From: an uncultured Bacteroidales bacterium
GTDB taxonomy: Bacteria > Bacteroidota > Bacteroidia > Bacteroidales > Paludibacteraceae
Assembly: GCA_902769535.1 (NCBI GenBank)
Contig: CACXPH010000006.1
Span: forward strand, 87,507 to 151,506
Length of the DNA: 64,000 nucleotides
Direction of reading: 5' to 3'
The position numbers and the translations under genes were made by a program. Positions 56,853 through 64,000 of the stretch are shown in pieces. The notes beneath the pieces were generated by a model that was not told the origin of the DNA, searched no databases, and saw only the letters and a program-made list of their open reading frames with translations. How positions within the stretch are numbered: the first letter of the stretch is position 1; each line of letters begins with the position of its first letter.

Positions 56853-57644
56853 TTAAACGATGGCTTCGCCATCCTTGCTGTCATGGTCGCCGAAGAACGA
56901 CGTCAGACCGATGATGATTAATAATACGAGCGACAGTACTGCGCCGTAGTTGAGCAGGTCAGTCGTGGTGATATAATCCTGAATGAGACTACCGAACAAC
57001 TTAATGTTGTTATGCGTCAATAACTCGGCAATAGCGAAGGTCGAGACAGTCGGCATGAACACCATCACGATACCGCTGTACACGCCCGGCATACTCAGCG
57101 GCACGATGATCTTCCAGAAACTCTGCCACCGGTTCGCGCCTAAGTCCTGAGCCGCTTCTACCAGCGAGTTATCCATCTTCTGGAGCGTGTTATAGATCGG
57201 GTAGATCATGAACGGCAGATAGTCGTAGCACAGACCGAAAAGCAACGCGCCTTCACCTAACGGCAGACCGCACATGTTAAACAACTCTACCGTGGCTACC
57301 GTGCGCAGCAGGAAGTTGATCCACATCGGCAGAATGAACAACATCGCCATCACTTTCGGTGTCTTGAAATCTTCCTGCGCCATGATATATGCCGCCGGAT
57401 AACCGATCAACAGACAGATAACCGTGTTGAACACCGCGATCATTACCGAATATAGGAAGGTCTGGATAGCTTCGCTATGCGTGAAGAACTTCGCGAAATT
57501 ACGCACCGTGAACTGGCCGTTGATATCCGTGAACGCATACACGCCCACCAAGATCAGCGGTAGTATCACAAACAGCGCCATGAACAGCACATACGGCCAT
57601 GCCCACGTCCGTCGCGAAGAGAATATTTGTATGAGTTTACTCAT
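56853..57644 (-). CDS. potB: Polyamine ABC importer permease PotB
   Basis: 263 residues, the usual size. Six transmembrane helices; N-terminus WAWPYVLFMALFVILPLILVGVYAF; the EAA loop is EAAQDLGANRWQSFWKIIVPL near 170. With PotC it forms the inner-membrane channel. Located 27 bases after potA and 16 before potC. Confidence 0.94.
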   Translation of the reverse strand: MSKLIQIFSSRRTWAWPYVLFMALFVILPLILVGVYAFTDINGQFTVRNFAKFFTHSEAIQTFLYSVMIAVFNTVICLLIGYPAAYIMAQEDFKTPKVMAMLFILPMWINFLLRTVATVELFNMCGLPLGEGALLFGLCYDYLPFMIYPIYNTLQKMDNSLVEAAQDLGANRWQSFWKIIVPLSMPGVYSGIVMVFMPTVSTFAIAELLTHNNIKLFGSLIQDYITTTDLLNYGAVLSLVLLIIIGLTSFFGDHDSKDGEAIV

Positions 57645-57671
57645 CTCAAATCTAAAATCTCAAATTTGCAA

Positions 57672-59228
57672 TCATAAATTAGGAATTTTATCCAGAAGAA
57701 TCTTCTTCTTCGGGATAATAATTCCAACCCTATCGCCGTCGTCCCAAACGTCATTCGTGTTCACATACAGGTCGTTCCCTTCGTCCGTACGGATGGTCAG
57801 GTGGTAGTGGTTACCCTTGAACAAGATGAAATGCACCTCACCGCTCAACGTACCTTCTTCCTCATAGTCCTGCAGGTCAATATCGCGGAACTTCACGCGC
57901 ACTTGTACCTTGTCACCGACCTCAAAGCCCTCTAACTGCTTCTCATCCACTTCCCACTCGGCATCCAGGAACCATACCTTACCGTTCTTCAGCACTTCGC
58001 CTTCGAAATAGTTGTAGATATAGTGCTCTTTCTTCATAATCTGGATATCCTCCGGCCGAACCAGCATACCTACTTCCGTGCCCGGCAAGTACTCATGGTA
58101 GTCCTGGATGAGGAACTCATAGTTATCCGGCGTCAACACACGCATCTCATAGTGCACACCTTTGAAGATACAACTCTGCACCTCGCCGTACCATTTGGTG
58201 AATTTCCCCTTCGGCACGCGATCCTCCGGATCATCCTCCGGATGGTTCATCATTTCATCATTGAGCGACGAAGTCGCGCTCATTCCATCATTCTTTTTGG
58301 GCACCGCCCAAATATAGATATCCTCCGGACGAATGACCACATCCACCGGGTTGTTCTCGCCAAAACCGGTATCGATACAGTCGAACTCCTGGCCGCAGAA
58401 CTCTACGCGTTTGTCGCGAATCATGGTTCCGCTTAAGATGTTACTTTCTCCGATGAAATCGGCCACAAAGCAGTTTTGCGGCTCGTTGTAAATATCCGTT
58501 GGAGTACCGATCTGCTGGATCTTACCTTCGCTCATTACCACCACGCGGTCGCTCAGCGTCAGCGCCTCTTCCTGATCGTGCGTGACGTAGATAAACGTGA
58601 TACCGAGTTTCTCGTGCAACTCCTTCAACTCGATCTGCATATCGTGCCTCATCTTGAGGTCCAACGCACTCAGTGGTTCGTCGAGCAGCAGTACTTCCGG
58701 CTTGTTCACAATAGCGCGCGCGATAGCAACACGTTGCTGCTGACCACCACTAAGCGTATCTACTTTACGCTCCTCATAGCCCGTCAGGTTCGCCATCTTC
58801 AGCGCCTGACGCACTTTCTTCTTGATCGTTTCCGGATCCTCTTTCTTCAACTTAAGACCGAAAGCGACATTATGGAATACATTCAAATGGGGGAATAAGG
58901 CGTATTTCTGGAATACGGTATTCACAGGACGTTTATACGGCGGGGTCTTCGTTACATCCTCACCTTTCAGCAGGATAACACCCGAAGAAGCGACCTGAAA
59001 ACCTGCGATACATCGCAGTAAGGTTGTCTTACCGCAGCCCGAAGGACCTAAGATGGTGACGAACTCGCCTTTCTTCACCTGAAGGCTTACGTCATTCAAC
59101 GCAAACTTACCGTCTTCAAACTGCTTGGAGACGTGGTTGACCTCAATAATAAAATCCGATTTTGCCCGGAGCGTCTTCCCATCGGATTGGGAAGAGCGGC
59201 TTCCGCCTAGAAGGGTTTCTTGCTTCAT
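57672..59228 (-). CDS. potA: Polyamine ABC importer ATPase PotA, enlarged
   Basis: 518 residues; typical PotA is 370-460. Walker [10 protein letters not shown] (61-69), signature LSGGQQQR (159-166), Walker B LLLDEP (180-185), then the TOBE-type regulatory region. Two additions are coded by palindromic repeats: residues 4-24 ([18 protein letters not shown], hairpin TCTTCCC/GGGAAGA) and about 312-330 ([15 protein letters not shown]). The catalytic parts are untouched. It has its own promoter 40 bases upstream and is first gene of the pot operon. Confidence 0.93.
   Translation of the reverse strand: MKQETLLGGSRSSQSDGKTLRAKSDFIIEVNHVSKQFEDGKFALNDVSLQVKKGEFVTILGPSGCGKTTLLRCIAGFQVASSGVILLKGEDVTKTPPYKRPVNTVFQKYALFPHLNVFHNVAFGLKLKKEDPETIKKKVRQALKMANLTGYEERKVDTLSGGQQQRVAIARAIVNKPEVLLLDEPLSALDLKMRHDMQIELKELHEKLGITFIYVTHDQEEALTLSDRVVVMSEGKIQQIGTPTDIYNEPQNCFVADFIGESNILSGTMIRDKRVEFCGQEFDCIDTGFGENNPVDVVIRPEDIYIWAVPKKNDGMSATSSLNDEMMNHPEDDPEDRVPKGKFTKWYGEVQSCIFKGVHYEMRVLTPDNYEFLIQDYHEYLPGTEVGMLVRPEDIQIMKKEHYIYNYFEGEVLKNGKVWFLDAEWEVDEKQLEGFEVGDKVQVRVKFRDIDLQDYEEEGTLSGEVHFILFKGNHYHLTIRTDEGNDLYVNTNDVWDDGDRVGIIIPKKKILLDKIPNL
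58248..58296. repeat. Palindromic repeat inside potA
   Basis: Hairpin TGAGCGAC-GAA-GTCGCGCTCA (one bulge; 58263-58283) flanked by TCATTTCATCATT units, encoding [15 protein letters not shown] in frame. Confidence 0.7.
59166..59215. repeat. Palindromic repeat in the potA N-terminal codons
   Basis: TCTTCCC-ATCGGATT-GGGAAGA (59174-59195) followed by GCGG-CTT-CCGC (59196-59206). It encodes residues 4-22 of PotA, outside the ATPase fold. Confidence 0.65.
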
Positions 59229-59267
59229 TTTAATCTTATTGCTCGCGCATGTGAGCGCAATTTGGGC

Positions 59268-59299
59268 ACAAAATTACTACAAAAAAATGGAATGTGCAA
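59268..59299 (-). promoter_or_regulatory. Promoter of the pot operon
   Basis: Minus strand: -33 TTG at 59299-59297, 20 bases, -7 TAATTTTGT at 59276-59268. Confidence 0.65.
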
Positions 59300-59362
59300 G
59301 TTTTTATGCATAAAAATGCAGTCTGTGCGTGCACAAGCGTAATTTTTGGCATAAAAAATTGG

Positions 59363-59465
59363 CGTTCGCTCAGTTAAGCGAACGGAATTTCGAGGTGGGA
59401 CGGCAAAGCCGTGTCGGTGCCCTCGAAATTACTACAATTCCGTCAAGGCGGAGTCCGAAAGTACT
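59363..59465. repeat. Nested hairpin element between the MATE gene and potA
   Basis: CGTTCGCT-CAGTTA-AGCGAACG (59363-59384), then an outer stem AATTTCGAGG/CCTCGAAATT (59386-59430) enclosing ACGGC-AAA-GCCGT. Two ACTACAATT copies follow. The 59229-59473 gap otherwise contains only the pot promoter. It may include the terminator for the MATE gene. Confidence 0.65.
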
Positions 59466-59473
59466 ACAATTTA

Positions 59474-60814
59474 CTATTCCTGCAGACTTTTGCGAGCAGA
59501 AAGCAGTACAATAACAGCCGTGAAGGCTGAAAGGGTGTCGCTGACCGGAATAGACCACCATACGCCATCCAGCGGATCCGCGAAGGCTAAGGGCAGTAAC
59601 AACGCTAAAGGAATGAGGTACAGCACTTGGCGTGTCAGACTCAGGAATATAGCCTTGCCGGCTTTGCCGATAGAGGTGAACAGGTTACCCGTCACCATCT
59701 GGAATCCGATGATGAGCATCGTGCTGCAGATGATACGCATCGGCTTGATCGTCAGGTCAATCAGCATCGGATCATGCGTGAACATCTTCGTTACGACCTC
59801 CGGACAACACTCGCCTAACAGGAACACGATACCCATGACCCCCGTCGCATAGGCGCAAGTGGTGTAGAAAACCTTCAGCACGCGGTCGAACTGCTTGGCG
59901 CCGTAGTTATAGCCCGCGATCGGTTGCATGCCCTGGTTCAGACCCATCACCATCATCGCAAAAACGAACGTCAATCGGTTGATCACACCGTACGATGCGA
60001 TCGCCAAGTCTCCTCCGAAATGCTTCAATTGGTTATTGATGATGATCACTACAAAACAATGCGCGATATTGTACAAAAACGGCGACATACCGATGGCTAA
60101 AGCACGGCTCGTGATGTGCTTGTTAAGGCGCCAAATTCCCCGATGAAATCGAACTAATTCGTTCTTGTCCATGAATTTGGTGAACTGCCAAACAACGGCG
60201 ACAGCTTGACTGATAACCGTCGCCAAAGCAGCGCCCCTTACACCCATCTCCATGCCGAAAATGAACAGCGGATCTAAGATGATATTCACCACCACCGCCA
60301 CGATCGTAGCCGTCATCGAGAATCGCGGGTGACCGGCGGAACGAAGCATGGCATTCAAACCGAAATAGATATGCGTCAGGATGTTTCCGTACAGGATGAT
60401 CTCCATGTAGTCATGGGCAAAGCCCAAGGTGTCTTCGCTCGCGCCGAAAGCCAGCAGGATCGGGTCAAGCCAGATCAGACCCACCGCCATCACGATGGCA
60501 GACAGGATGATATTCATCACGATCACGTTACCTAACACGCGGTTGGCACGGTCGTAATCTTTCTCTCCTAAATATATCGCCAGCAACGACGAAGCACCGA
60601 CTCCTACCAGACTGCCGAAGGCAGCGCAGATGTCCATGAACGGTTTAGCTACCGTCAACGCACCTAACGCCAACGCTCCGCATCCGTGACCGATATAGAT
60701 ACTATCCACGATATTATACATCGAGGTTGCGGTCATCGCTATGATGGCCGGCATCGCATATCGGAATAGCAATTTATGTATCGGCGCGGTGCCGAGTTCG
60801 GCAGTTCTTGACAC
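59474..60814 (-). CDS. MATE-family multidrug or cation exporter
   Basis: 446 residues, twelve transmembrane segments in two similar halves. IGHGCGALALGALTVAKPFMDI (near 48), GYNYGAKQFDRVLKVFYTT (near 290) and GMQPIAGYNYG are MatE features. It exports organic cations or drugs using Na+ or H+. It lies 31 bases after mrp and is probably co-transcribed. The closest subgroup is NorM/DinF-like; substrate unknown. Confidence 0.92.
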   Translation of the reverse strand: MSRTAELGTAPIHKLLFRYAMPAIIAMTATSMYNIVDSIYIGHGCGALALGALTVAKPFMDICAAFGSLVGVGASSLLAIYLGEKDYDRANRVLGNVIVMNIILSAIVMAVGLIWLDPILLAFGASEDTLGFAHDYMEIILYGNILTHIYFGLNAMLRSAGHPRFSMTATIVAVVVNIILDPLFIFGMEMGVRGAALATVISQAVAVVWQFTKFMDKNELVRFHRGIWRLNKHITSRALAIGMSPFLYNIAHCFVVIIINNQLKHFGGDLAIASYGVINRLTFVFAMMVMGLNQGMQPIAGYNYGAKQFDRVLKVFYTTCAYATGVMGIVFLLGECCPEVVTKMFTHDPMLIDLTIKPMRIICSTMLIIGFQMVTGNLFTSIGKAGKAIFLSLTRQVLYLIPLALLLPLAFADPLDGVWWSIPVSDTLSAFTAVIVLLSARKSLQE

Positions 60815-60845
60815 TTCTAAATCATCAATTATAAATCATAAATCA

Positions 60846-61886
60846 TCAATCATCTATCGCTTTGGCGATTTCCGCAAATGCGATAGATGCAGGGTGCCCT
60901 GCTTGCAGCACAATCGGAGTACCCTCATCGCCACCCTCGCGGATGGACTGCACGAGCGGTATCTGACCGAGCAACGGTATATCTAATTCTTCCGCCAGTT
61001 TTTTACCTCCGTCTTTGCCGAAAATGTAGTACTTGTTATTCGGCAATTCCGCCGGTGTGAACCACGCCATATTCTCGATGAAACCGAGGATTTTTACATT
61101 CACCTTCTCGTTTCGGAACATCTCCACACCCTTCCGTGCATCGACTAATGCCACCGGTTGCGGAGTAGTTACTACAATGACGCCCGTCAACTGCAATTCC
61201 GAGATCAGCGTCAGGTGAATATCGCTCGTTCCGGGAGGCAGGTCAATCAAGAAATAATCCAACTCACCCCAGTGTGCGTCTTCGATCAATTGCTTAATCG
61301 CATTCGATGCCATTCCTCCGCGCCAGATAACGGCACTTTCCGGATTGACGAAGAATCCGATGGACAGCATCTTAACCCCATACTGCTCGATGGGCTCGAT
61401 CAGCGTCCGTCCGTCTTCTTCCACCGACACCGGTCGACAGTCTTCCGTATGAAACATCTTCGGCATTGACGGACCGTGAATATCCGCGTCCAATAGGCCT
61501 ACGCGGTATCCCTGTTGTGCCAATGCTACCGCCAGGTTTGCCGTTACGGTCGATTTACCGACTCCGCCTTTTCCGCTGTGAATGGCGATAATATGCTTGG
61601 CGTGGATTTTACTCTCCCCTCCTTTCATGGAGGGGGCGGGGGTAGGCTTCTTTATATGAATCTTCGCGGCCACATTCGGATCGATATACGTCTGAAGAGC
61701 CACTTCCGCAGCCTTCACCACCGACTTCTGGAACGGGTCATTCTCTTTCTGGAATATCAGCGAGAACGACACCTCATAACCTGAGATGCGTATATCGTCC
61801 TCGAGCATTCCGCTCTCTATCAGATCCTTTCCCGTTCCCGGGTACCGCACATGCCTCAACGCATCAATTACCTGTTGTGGATACAT
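60846..61886 (-). CDS. mrp: Mrp/ApbC-type iron-sulphur carrier P-loop ATPase
   Basis: 346 residues. The N-terminal DUF59/MIP18-like domain (1-75) leads to a P-loop domain with the deviant Walker A SGKGGVGKST (104-113), LLDADIHGPSMP and YFLIDLPPGTSDIHLTL. The usual CxxC pair that bridges a shared cluster is missing: the stretch reads ENMAWFTPAELPNNKYYIFG. Either the cluster is held otherwise or the protein has drifted in function; this form may be normal for the phylum. Residues 80-92 (KPTPAPSMKGGES), in the linker between domains, are coded by the palindromic repeat shared with GH9 and GH105. Confidence 0.93.
   Translation of the reverse strand: MYPQQVIDALRHVRYPGTGKDLIESGMLEDDIRISGYEVSFSLIFQKENDPFQKSVVKAAEVALQTYIDPNVAAKIHIKKPTPAPSMKGGESKIHAKHIIAIHSGKGGVGKSTVTANLAVALAQQGYRVGLLDADIHGPSMPKMFHTEDCRPVSVEEDGRTLIEPIEQYGVKMLSIGFFVNPESAVIWRGGMASNAIKQLIEDAHWGELDYFLIDLPPGTSDIHLTLISELQLTGVIVVTTPQPVALVDARKGVEMFRNEKVNVKILGFIENMAWFTPAELPNNKYYIFGKDGGKKLAEELDIPLLGQIPLVQSIREGGDEGTPIVLQAGHPASIAFAEIAKAIDD
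61612..61650. repeat. CCCCTCC/GGAGGGG palindromic repeat inside mrp
   Basis: Arms CCCCTCC and GGAGGGG (61616-61635), then GGGGGTAGGCTTC. Relative to its gene it lies in the opposite orientation to the copies in GH9 and GH105. Confidence 0.8.
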
Positions 61887-61915
61887 CTTCTGTGTTTGTT
61901 TTCAATTTTGCGCCG

Positions 61916-61948
61916 GCAAAATTACTGCTTTTTTTTGACATGTGCAAA
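61916..61948 (-). promoter_or_regulatory. Promoter of mrp-MATE
   Basis: Minus strand: -33 TTTG at 61948-61945, 20 bases, -7 TAATTTTGC at 61924-61916, with AAAAAAAAGCAG directly before the -7. Confidence 0.75.
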
Positions 61949-62008
61949 TATATTCGCCATTTTGTTCCGTGCTCCTAACGTTAGTTGCGCGTTTTTTTCG
62001 TTTTTCTC

Positions 62009-62040
62009 TTGCGTATCTCGCAAAAATGTTGTACCTTTGC
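62009..62040 (+). promoter_or_regulatory. Promoter before the mini-ORF and transposase gene
   Basis: -33 TTG at 62009, 20 bases, -7 TACCTTTGC at 62032-62040. Confidence 0.75.
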
Positions 62041-62067
62041 CCCCGCAAAGGTTAAACATATAGTATC

Positions 62068-62130
62068 ATGAAAAAGATTCTCATTCTCGTATTTTTATTT
62101 ATAGCTAGATCTATAACAACCTATGCCTAA
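62068..62130 (+). CDS. 20-codon signal-peptide-like mini-ORF
   Basis: The ORF reads MKKILILVFLFIARSITTYA and stops. It has the form of a complete signal peptide (basic start, hydrophobic core, A at the end) with no mature protein. It has a good promoter and overlaps the transposase start by 8 bases. It may be a leader peptide, or the remains of a secreted-protein gene cut by insertion of the transposase gene. Confidence 0.55.
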   Translation: MKKILILVFLFIARSITTYA

Positions 62131-63118
62131 CGATCATGACATATGGCATTGGCAAGAGCCCGGTTTGGCATGGAAAGGCATCGGTATCTACCATGTGACG
62201 TTGACCGTTCCCTCTCGCGAGCCCTTGTTAGGAGAACTCATCATCCCCAACAAAGATCCGAAACAGGCATGGGTGCAACGCACAGAACTCGGGAATGCTC
62301 TGGTGGATGAGTTAACCCATCTTCATAACTTCTACCCCGAGACGCGCATTCTCCAATATTGCCTCATGCCGGATCATTTGCATGCTATCATCCATGTAAC
62401 AAAACCGTTGAAGACAACTTTCAATATGGTCGTACGCGGATTCTGGCAAGGTGCGAAGAAACAGAGCAGAGCATTTCCTTCGTCAATTAGTCCCGAATTT
62501 AATTCGGGGTTAACGAACGAAGGGGGAAACACACGAAGTTCCTCTATTTTCACGGAACGTCCCTTTGTTCGCCCCATGTCAAGACGAGGACAATTGAAGA
62601 CTATGATTCGCTATGTGCAGTTGAACCCCCAGCGCCTCGCCACAAAGCGTCTCATGCCGGACTTATTTTGGGTACAGGATAACATCGAAATAGCCGGCCG
62701 CATTTACAAAGGTGTCGGCTATGCCGACTTACTCCAGCGTTCACACTATATGCCTGTCCATGTGCGTCGCACGATGATGGATGAGGCAGCACATGGCGAC
62801 GACAAGCGCTTGCGCGATTATATGAACCGTTGCGTTCTCGCTGCACGCCAAGGCACCGTCATGGTCTCTCCTTTTATCTCCGAGTACGAACAATCCGTGA
62901 TGGAGGTCCTTCTTAAAGAAGGACTGCCATTCATCTACATCGCCGACAACGGCTTCCGTGATTACTACAAACCCAAAGGCAGCCTCTTTGATGCTGTTGC
63001 ACGCAAACAAGTTCTCATCCTCTCTCCGTGGGAATACGACCCCAAAATAACCCGCATCAGCCGCGATAGATGCGTGCAGATGAACAAAATGGCCGAAGAG
63101 ATAGCCAACATCGCATAA
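62123..63118 (+). CDS. REP-associated (HUH/Y1) transposase-like protein with extra C-terminal domain
   Basis: 331 residues. Residues 20-175 are a Y1-type transposase domain: GIYHVTLTVPSREPLLGEL, the HUH pair in LMPDHLHAIIHV (His85 and His87), and MIRYVQLNPQRLATKRL with candidate nucleophile Tyr164. Such proteins nick and join single strands and in some bacteria move palindromic REP elements. The C-terminal ~130 residues (VSPFISEYEQSVMEVLLKEG, PFIYIADNGFRDYYKP) resemble no transposase part; a Rossmann-like, DprA-like fold is possible. A palindrome CCCGAATT/AATTCGGG lies inside the gene (SPEFNSGL). No IS ends were found. Confidence 0.8.
   Translation: MPNDHDIWHWQEPGLAWKGIGIYHVTLTVPSREPLLGELIIPNKDPKQAWVQRTELGNALVDELTHLHNFYPETRILQYCLMPDHLHAIIHVTKPLKTTFNMVVRGFWQGAKKQSRAFPSSISPEFNSGLTNEGGNTRSSSIFTERPFVRPMSRRGQLKTMIRYVQLNPQRLATKRLMPDLFWVQDNIEIAGRIYKGVGYADLLQRSHYMPVHVRRTMMDEAAHGDDKRLRDYMNRCVLAARQGTVMVSPFISEYEQSVMEVLLKEGLPFIYIADNGFRDYYKPKGSLFDAVARKQVLILSPWEYDPKITRISRDRCVQMNKMAEEIANIA
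62493..62509. repeat. CCCGAATT/AATTCGGG palindrome inside the transposase gene
   Basis: A 17-base perfect palindrome with one central base, in frame, encoding PEFNSG between the HUH and Tyr motifs. Family-like proteins need no such loop. Confidence 0.6.
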
Positions 63119-63136
63119 ATCAATATTTTGTCAATT

Positions 63137-63191
63137 ACGCCGAATGTCATTCGGCATCATAAGACATCATCTATGATGGTGTCTTTTTTTT
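63137..63191 (+). terminator. Double hairpin terminator after the transposase gene
   Basis: GCCGAAT-GTC-ATTCGGC followed by AGACATCAT-CT-ATGATGGTGTCT and a nine-base T run. Confidence 0.85.
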
Positions 63192-63214
63192 TGTTTAATT
63201 TAATATCTAATCGT

Positions 63215-63493
63215 ATGGTTCTAAACCAAGAGAAAAGGGTTAAGGTGTGCCTTAACCTCGATGAAGAACTGCTGGAATTTGCCGAAAAACGTCTGTCGCA
63301 GTTCCGAAATGAGCACCCGCAATGTGCCGAAAATGTGCTCTGTGATTTACCCTCATTAAGCCGCAATTTATGCGGTGCTGTAACCAACCATCTCAACACC
63401 CTTCATTGCTATGGCATGAAGAAAAAAGCAGCAGAAATTTGCTGTATTTCTCCTAAAACGCAATACAATTACGAGCATTATATACCTCCCTGA
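63215..63493 (+). CDS. Small hypothetical protein
   Basis: 92 residues from the ATG at 63215; the longer frame from 63128 runs through the preceding terminator and is rejected. The sequence MVLNQEKRVKVCLNLDEELLEFAEKR-like start is charged and helical. The middle has several cysteines (HPQCAENVLCD, NLCGAV), and the end (AAEICCISPKTQYNYEHY) has the rhythm of a helix-turn-helix. No family recognised. Position beside the transposase suggests accessory DNA. Confidence 0.5.
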   Translation: MVLNQEKRVKVCLNLDEELLEFAEKRLSQFRNEHPQCAENVLCDLPSLSRNLCGAVTNHLNTLHCYGMKKKAAEICCISPKTQYNYEHYIPP

Positions 63494-63536
63494 TCAGTTC
63501 ATGTAAATTTTACCGACCTTTCCCTTTCTAAACCCC

Positions 63537-63545
63537 TACCTTTGC
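63537..63545 (+). promoter_or_regulatory. -7 promoter element before the small membrane protein gene
   Basis: TACCTTTGC with no clear -33 TTTG at the usual distance. The structured leader begins just behind it. Confidence 0.5.
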
Positions 63546-63609
63546 ACCGCCAATTCGGTCCAAGACACCTCGCGTTGAGGCGCTCTATTCCCTCCGGACT
63601 GGCGGTCAA
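63546..63609 (+). other. Structured 5' leader RNA of the small membrane protein gene
   Basis: ACCGCCA and TGGCGGT, plus GTCC and GGAC, form a closing stem with one side bulge. Inside is CCTC-GCGTT-GAGG. The stem ends at the start codon of the next gene, so folding could affect translation. No known riboswitch class is recognised. Confidence 0.45.
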
Positions 63610-63822
63610 ATGATTTATATAATTTTATTTTCGGTGTGTATCACCTGCTTCCTCATCTTGGGAGCGCTATCCGTTTACGGATTTTGGGAGTTGAAGCGTG
63701 ACAAATACCCTGTCGGGTGGACGTGCTATCAGCATGTAATTGTCTTGGCGATTATCGCCGTAGTATGTCTAATCGCTGCCATATTCTTTGGCTACCAAAT
63801 CCCCGTGAGCTATGTCATCTAA
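63610..63822 (+). CDS. Small two-helix membrane protein
   Basis: 70 residues: helix 1 about 3-26 (IILFSVCITCFLILGALSVYG), a short polar loop with ELKRDKYPVGW, helix 2 about 42-64 (HVIVLAIIAVVCLIAAIFFGY). No family recognised. Overlaps the next start by 11 bases, so the two are translated together. Confidence 0.6.
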   Translation: MIYIILFSVCITCFLILGALSVYGFWELKRDKYPVGWTCYQHVIVLAIIAVVCLIAAIFFGYQIPVSYVI

Positions 63823-64000
63823 ACTTCCTACATTCCCGCATTTCGAACCGGAACCCGGTTGCACAGGCGTATTCCGCTTATTTCCCGAAGAGGGTGACTC
63901 CTTCTTGGTCTATCAAGGCCGACGAAAAGACGGTTCTATCACGCCGGATTGGTATGCCTCGAGGGATGGCAAAGCCTACCATCGTACACGCACAGGCTTT
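63812..64000 (+). CDS. Unknown protein, cut by the window end
   Basis: 63 codons from the ATG at 63812 with no stop before the end. The start reads MSSKLPTFPHFEPEPGC and later DSFLVYQGRRKDGSITPDWY. No signal peptide; no family recognised. The reading frame is open and the codon use resembles the neighbours. Confidence 0.55.
   Translation, partial: MSSKLPTFPHFEPEPGCTGVFRLFPEEGDSFLVYQGRRKDGSITPDWYASRDGKAYHRTRTGF

Overview
The window looks like a chromosomal segment of a Gram-negative Bacteroidota of the order Bacteroidales, probably a gut or rumen glycan degrader. The evidence is a SusC/SusD pair, lipoproteins with Bacteroidetes-type signal peptides, type IX secretion (T9SS) style cargo and a GldJ/GldK-like lipoprotein, near-absence of Shine-Dalgarno sequences, and at least nine Bacteroidetes-type promoters (-33 TTTG or TTG, about 20 bases, then -7 TAnnTTTGC). 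Base composition is near 50% GC. No rRNA, plasmid or phage genes and no CRISPR array were seen.

Layout. 1-238: a tRNA with CAT anticodon, its terminator, and a broken second copy of the tRNA 3' half split by a small two-hairpin repeat. 239-14406 (minus): an eight-gene beta-glucan/cellulose utilisation locus read GH94 phosphorylase, GH5, SusC, SusD, surface glycan-binding lipoprotein, GPH sugar symporter, GH9, cellobiose 2-epimerase-like protein. A divergent AraC-type regulator (14563-15420) is its likely controller. 15498-20393 (plus): iorA-iorB-aminotransferase-CoA transferase, a compact operon that would turn aromatic amino acids into aryl-acetates while saving the thioester as acetyl-CoA. 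20448-27330: housekeeping genes (metG, cdaA-folP, gcvH), an outer-membrane barrel and a GldJ/GldK-like lipoprotein.

27570-47764 (plus): a surface-protein region with a 3391-residue modular adhesin-like protein, a small barrel, an OmpA-family protein, and two paralogous ~1,100-residue secreted proteins with T9SS tails, followed by a GH105-like lipoprotein. 49413-59228 (minus): potA-potB-potC-potD polyamine importer genes, in which PotC carries an extra N-terminal signal peptide and periplasmic domain, then a 976-residue TPR protein and an outer-membrane barrel. 59474-61886 (minus): a MATE exporter and an Mrp/ApbC ATPase. 61900-64000: a REP-associated-type (HUH/Y1) transposase behind a stray signal-peptide mini-ORF, and three small unknown genes, the last cut by the window end.

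The most unusual theme is repeats. Short palindromes and short tandem words of several families lie between genes, and the same families sit in frame inside genes (GH9, GH94, iorA, GH105, potA, potC, the 613-residue barrel protein, mrp, the transposase). One family of about 35 bases is shared by three unrelated genes and has been read in both orientations. The HUH transposase is a candidate for moving the palindromes, but that link is inference.
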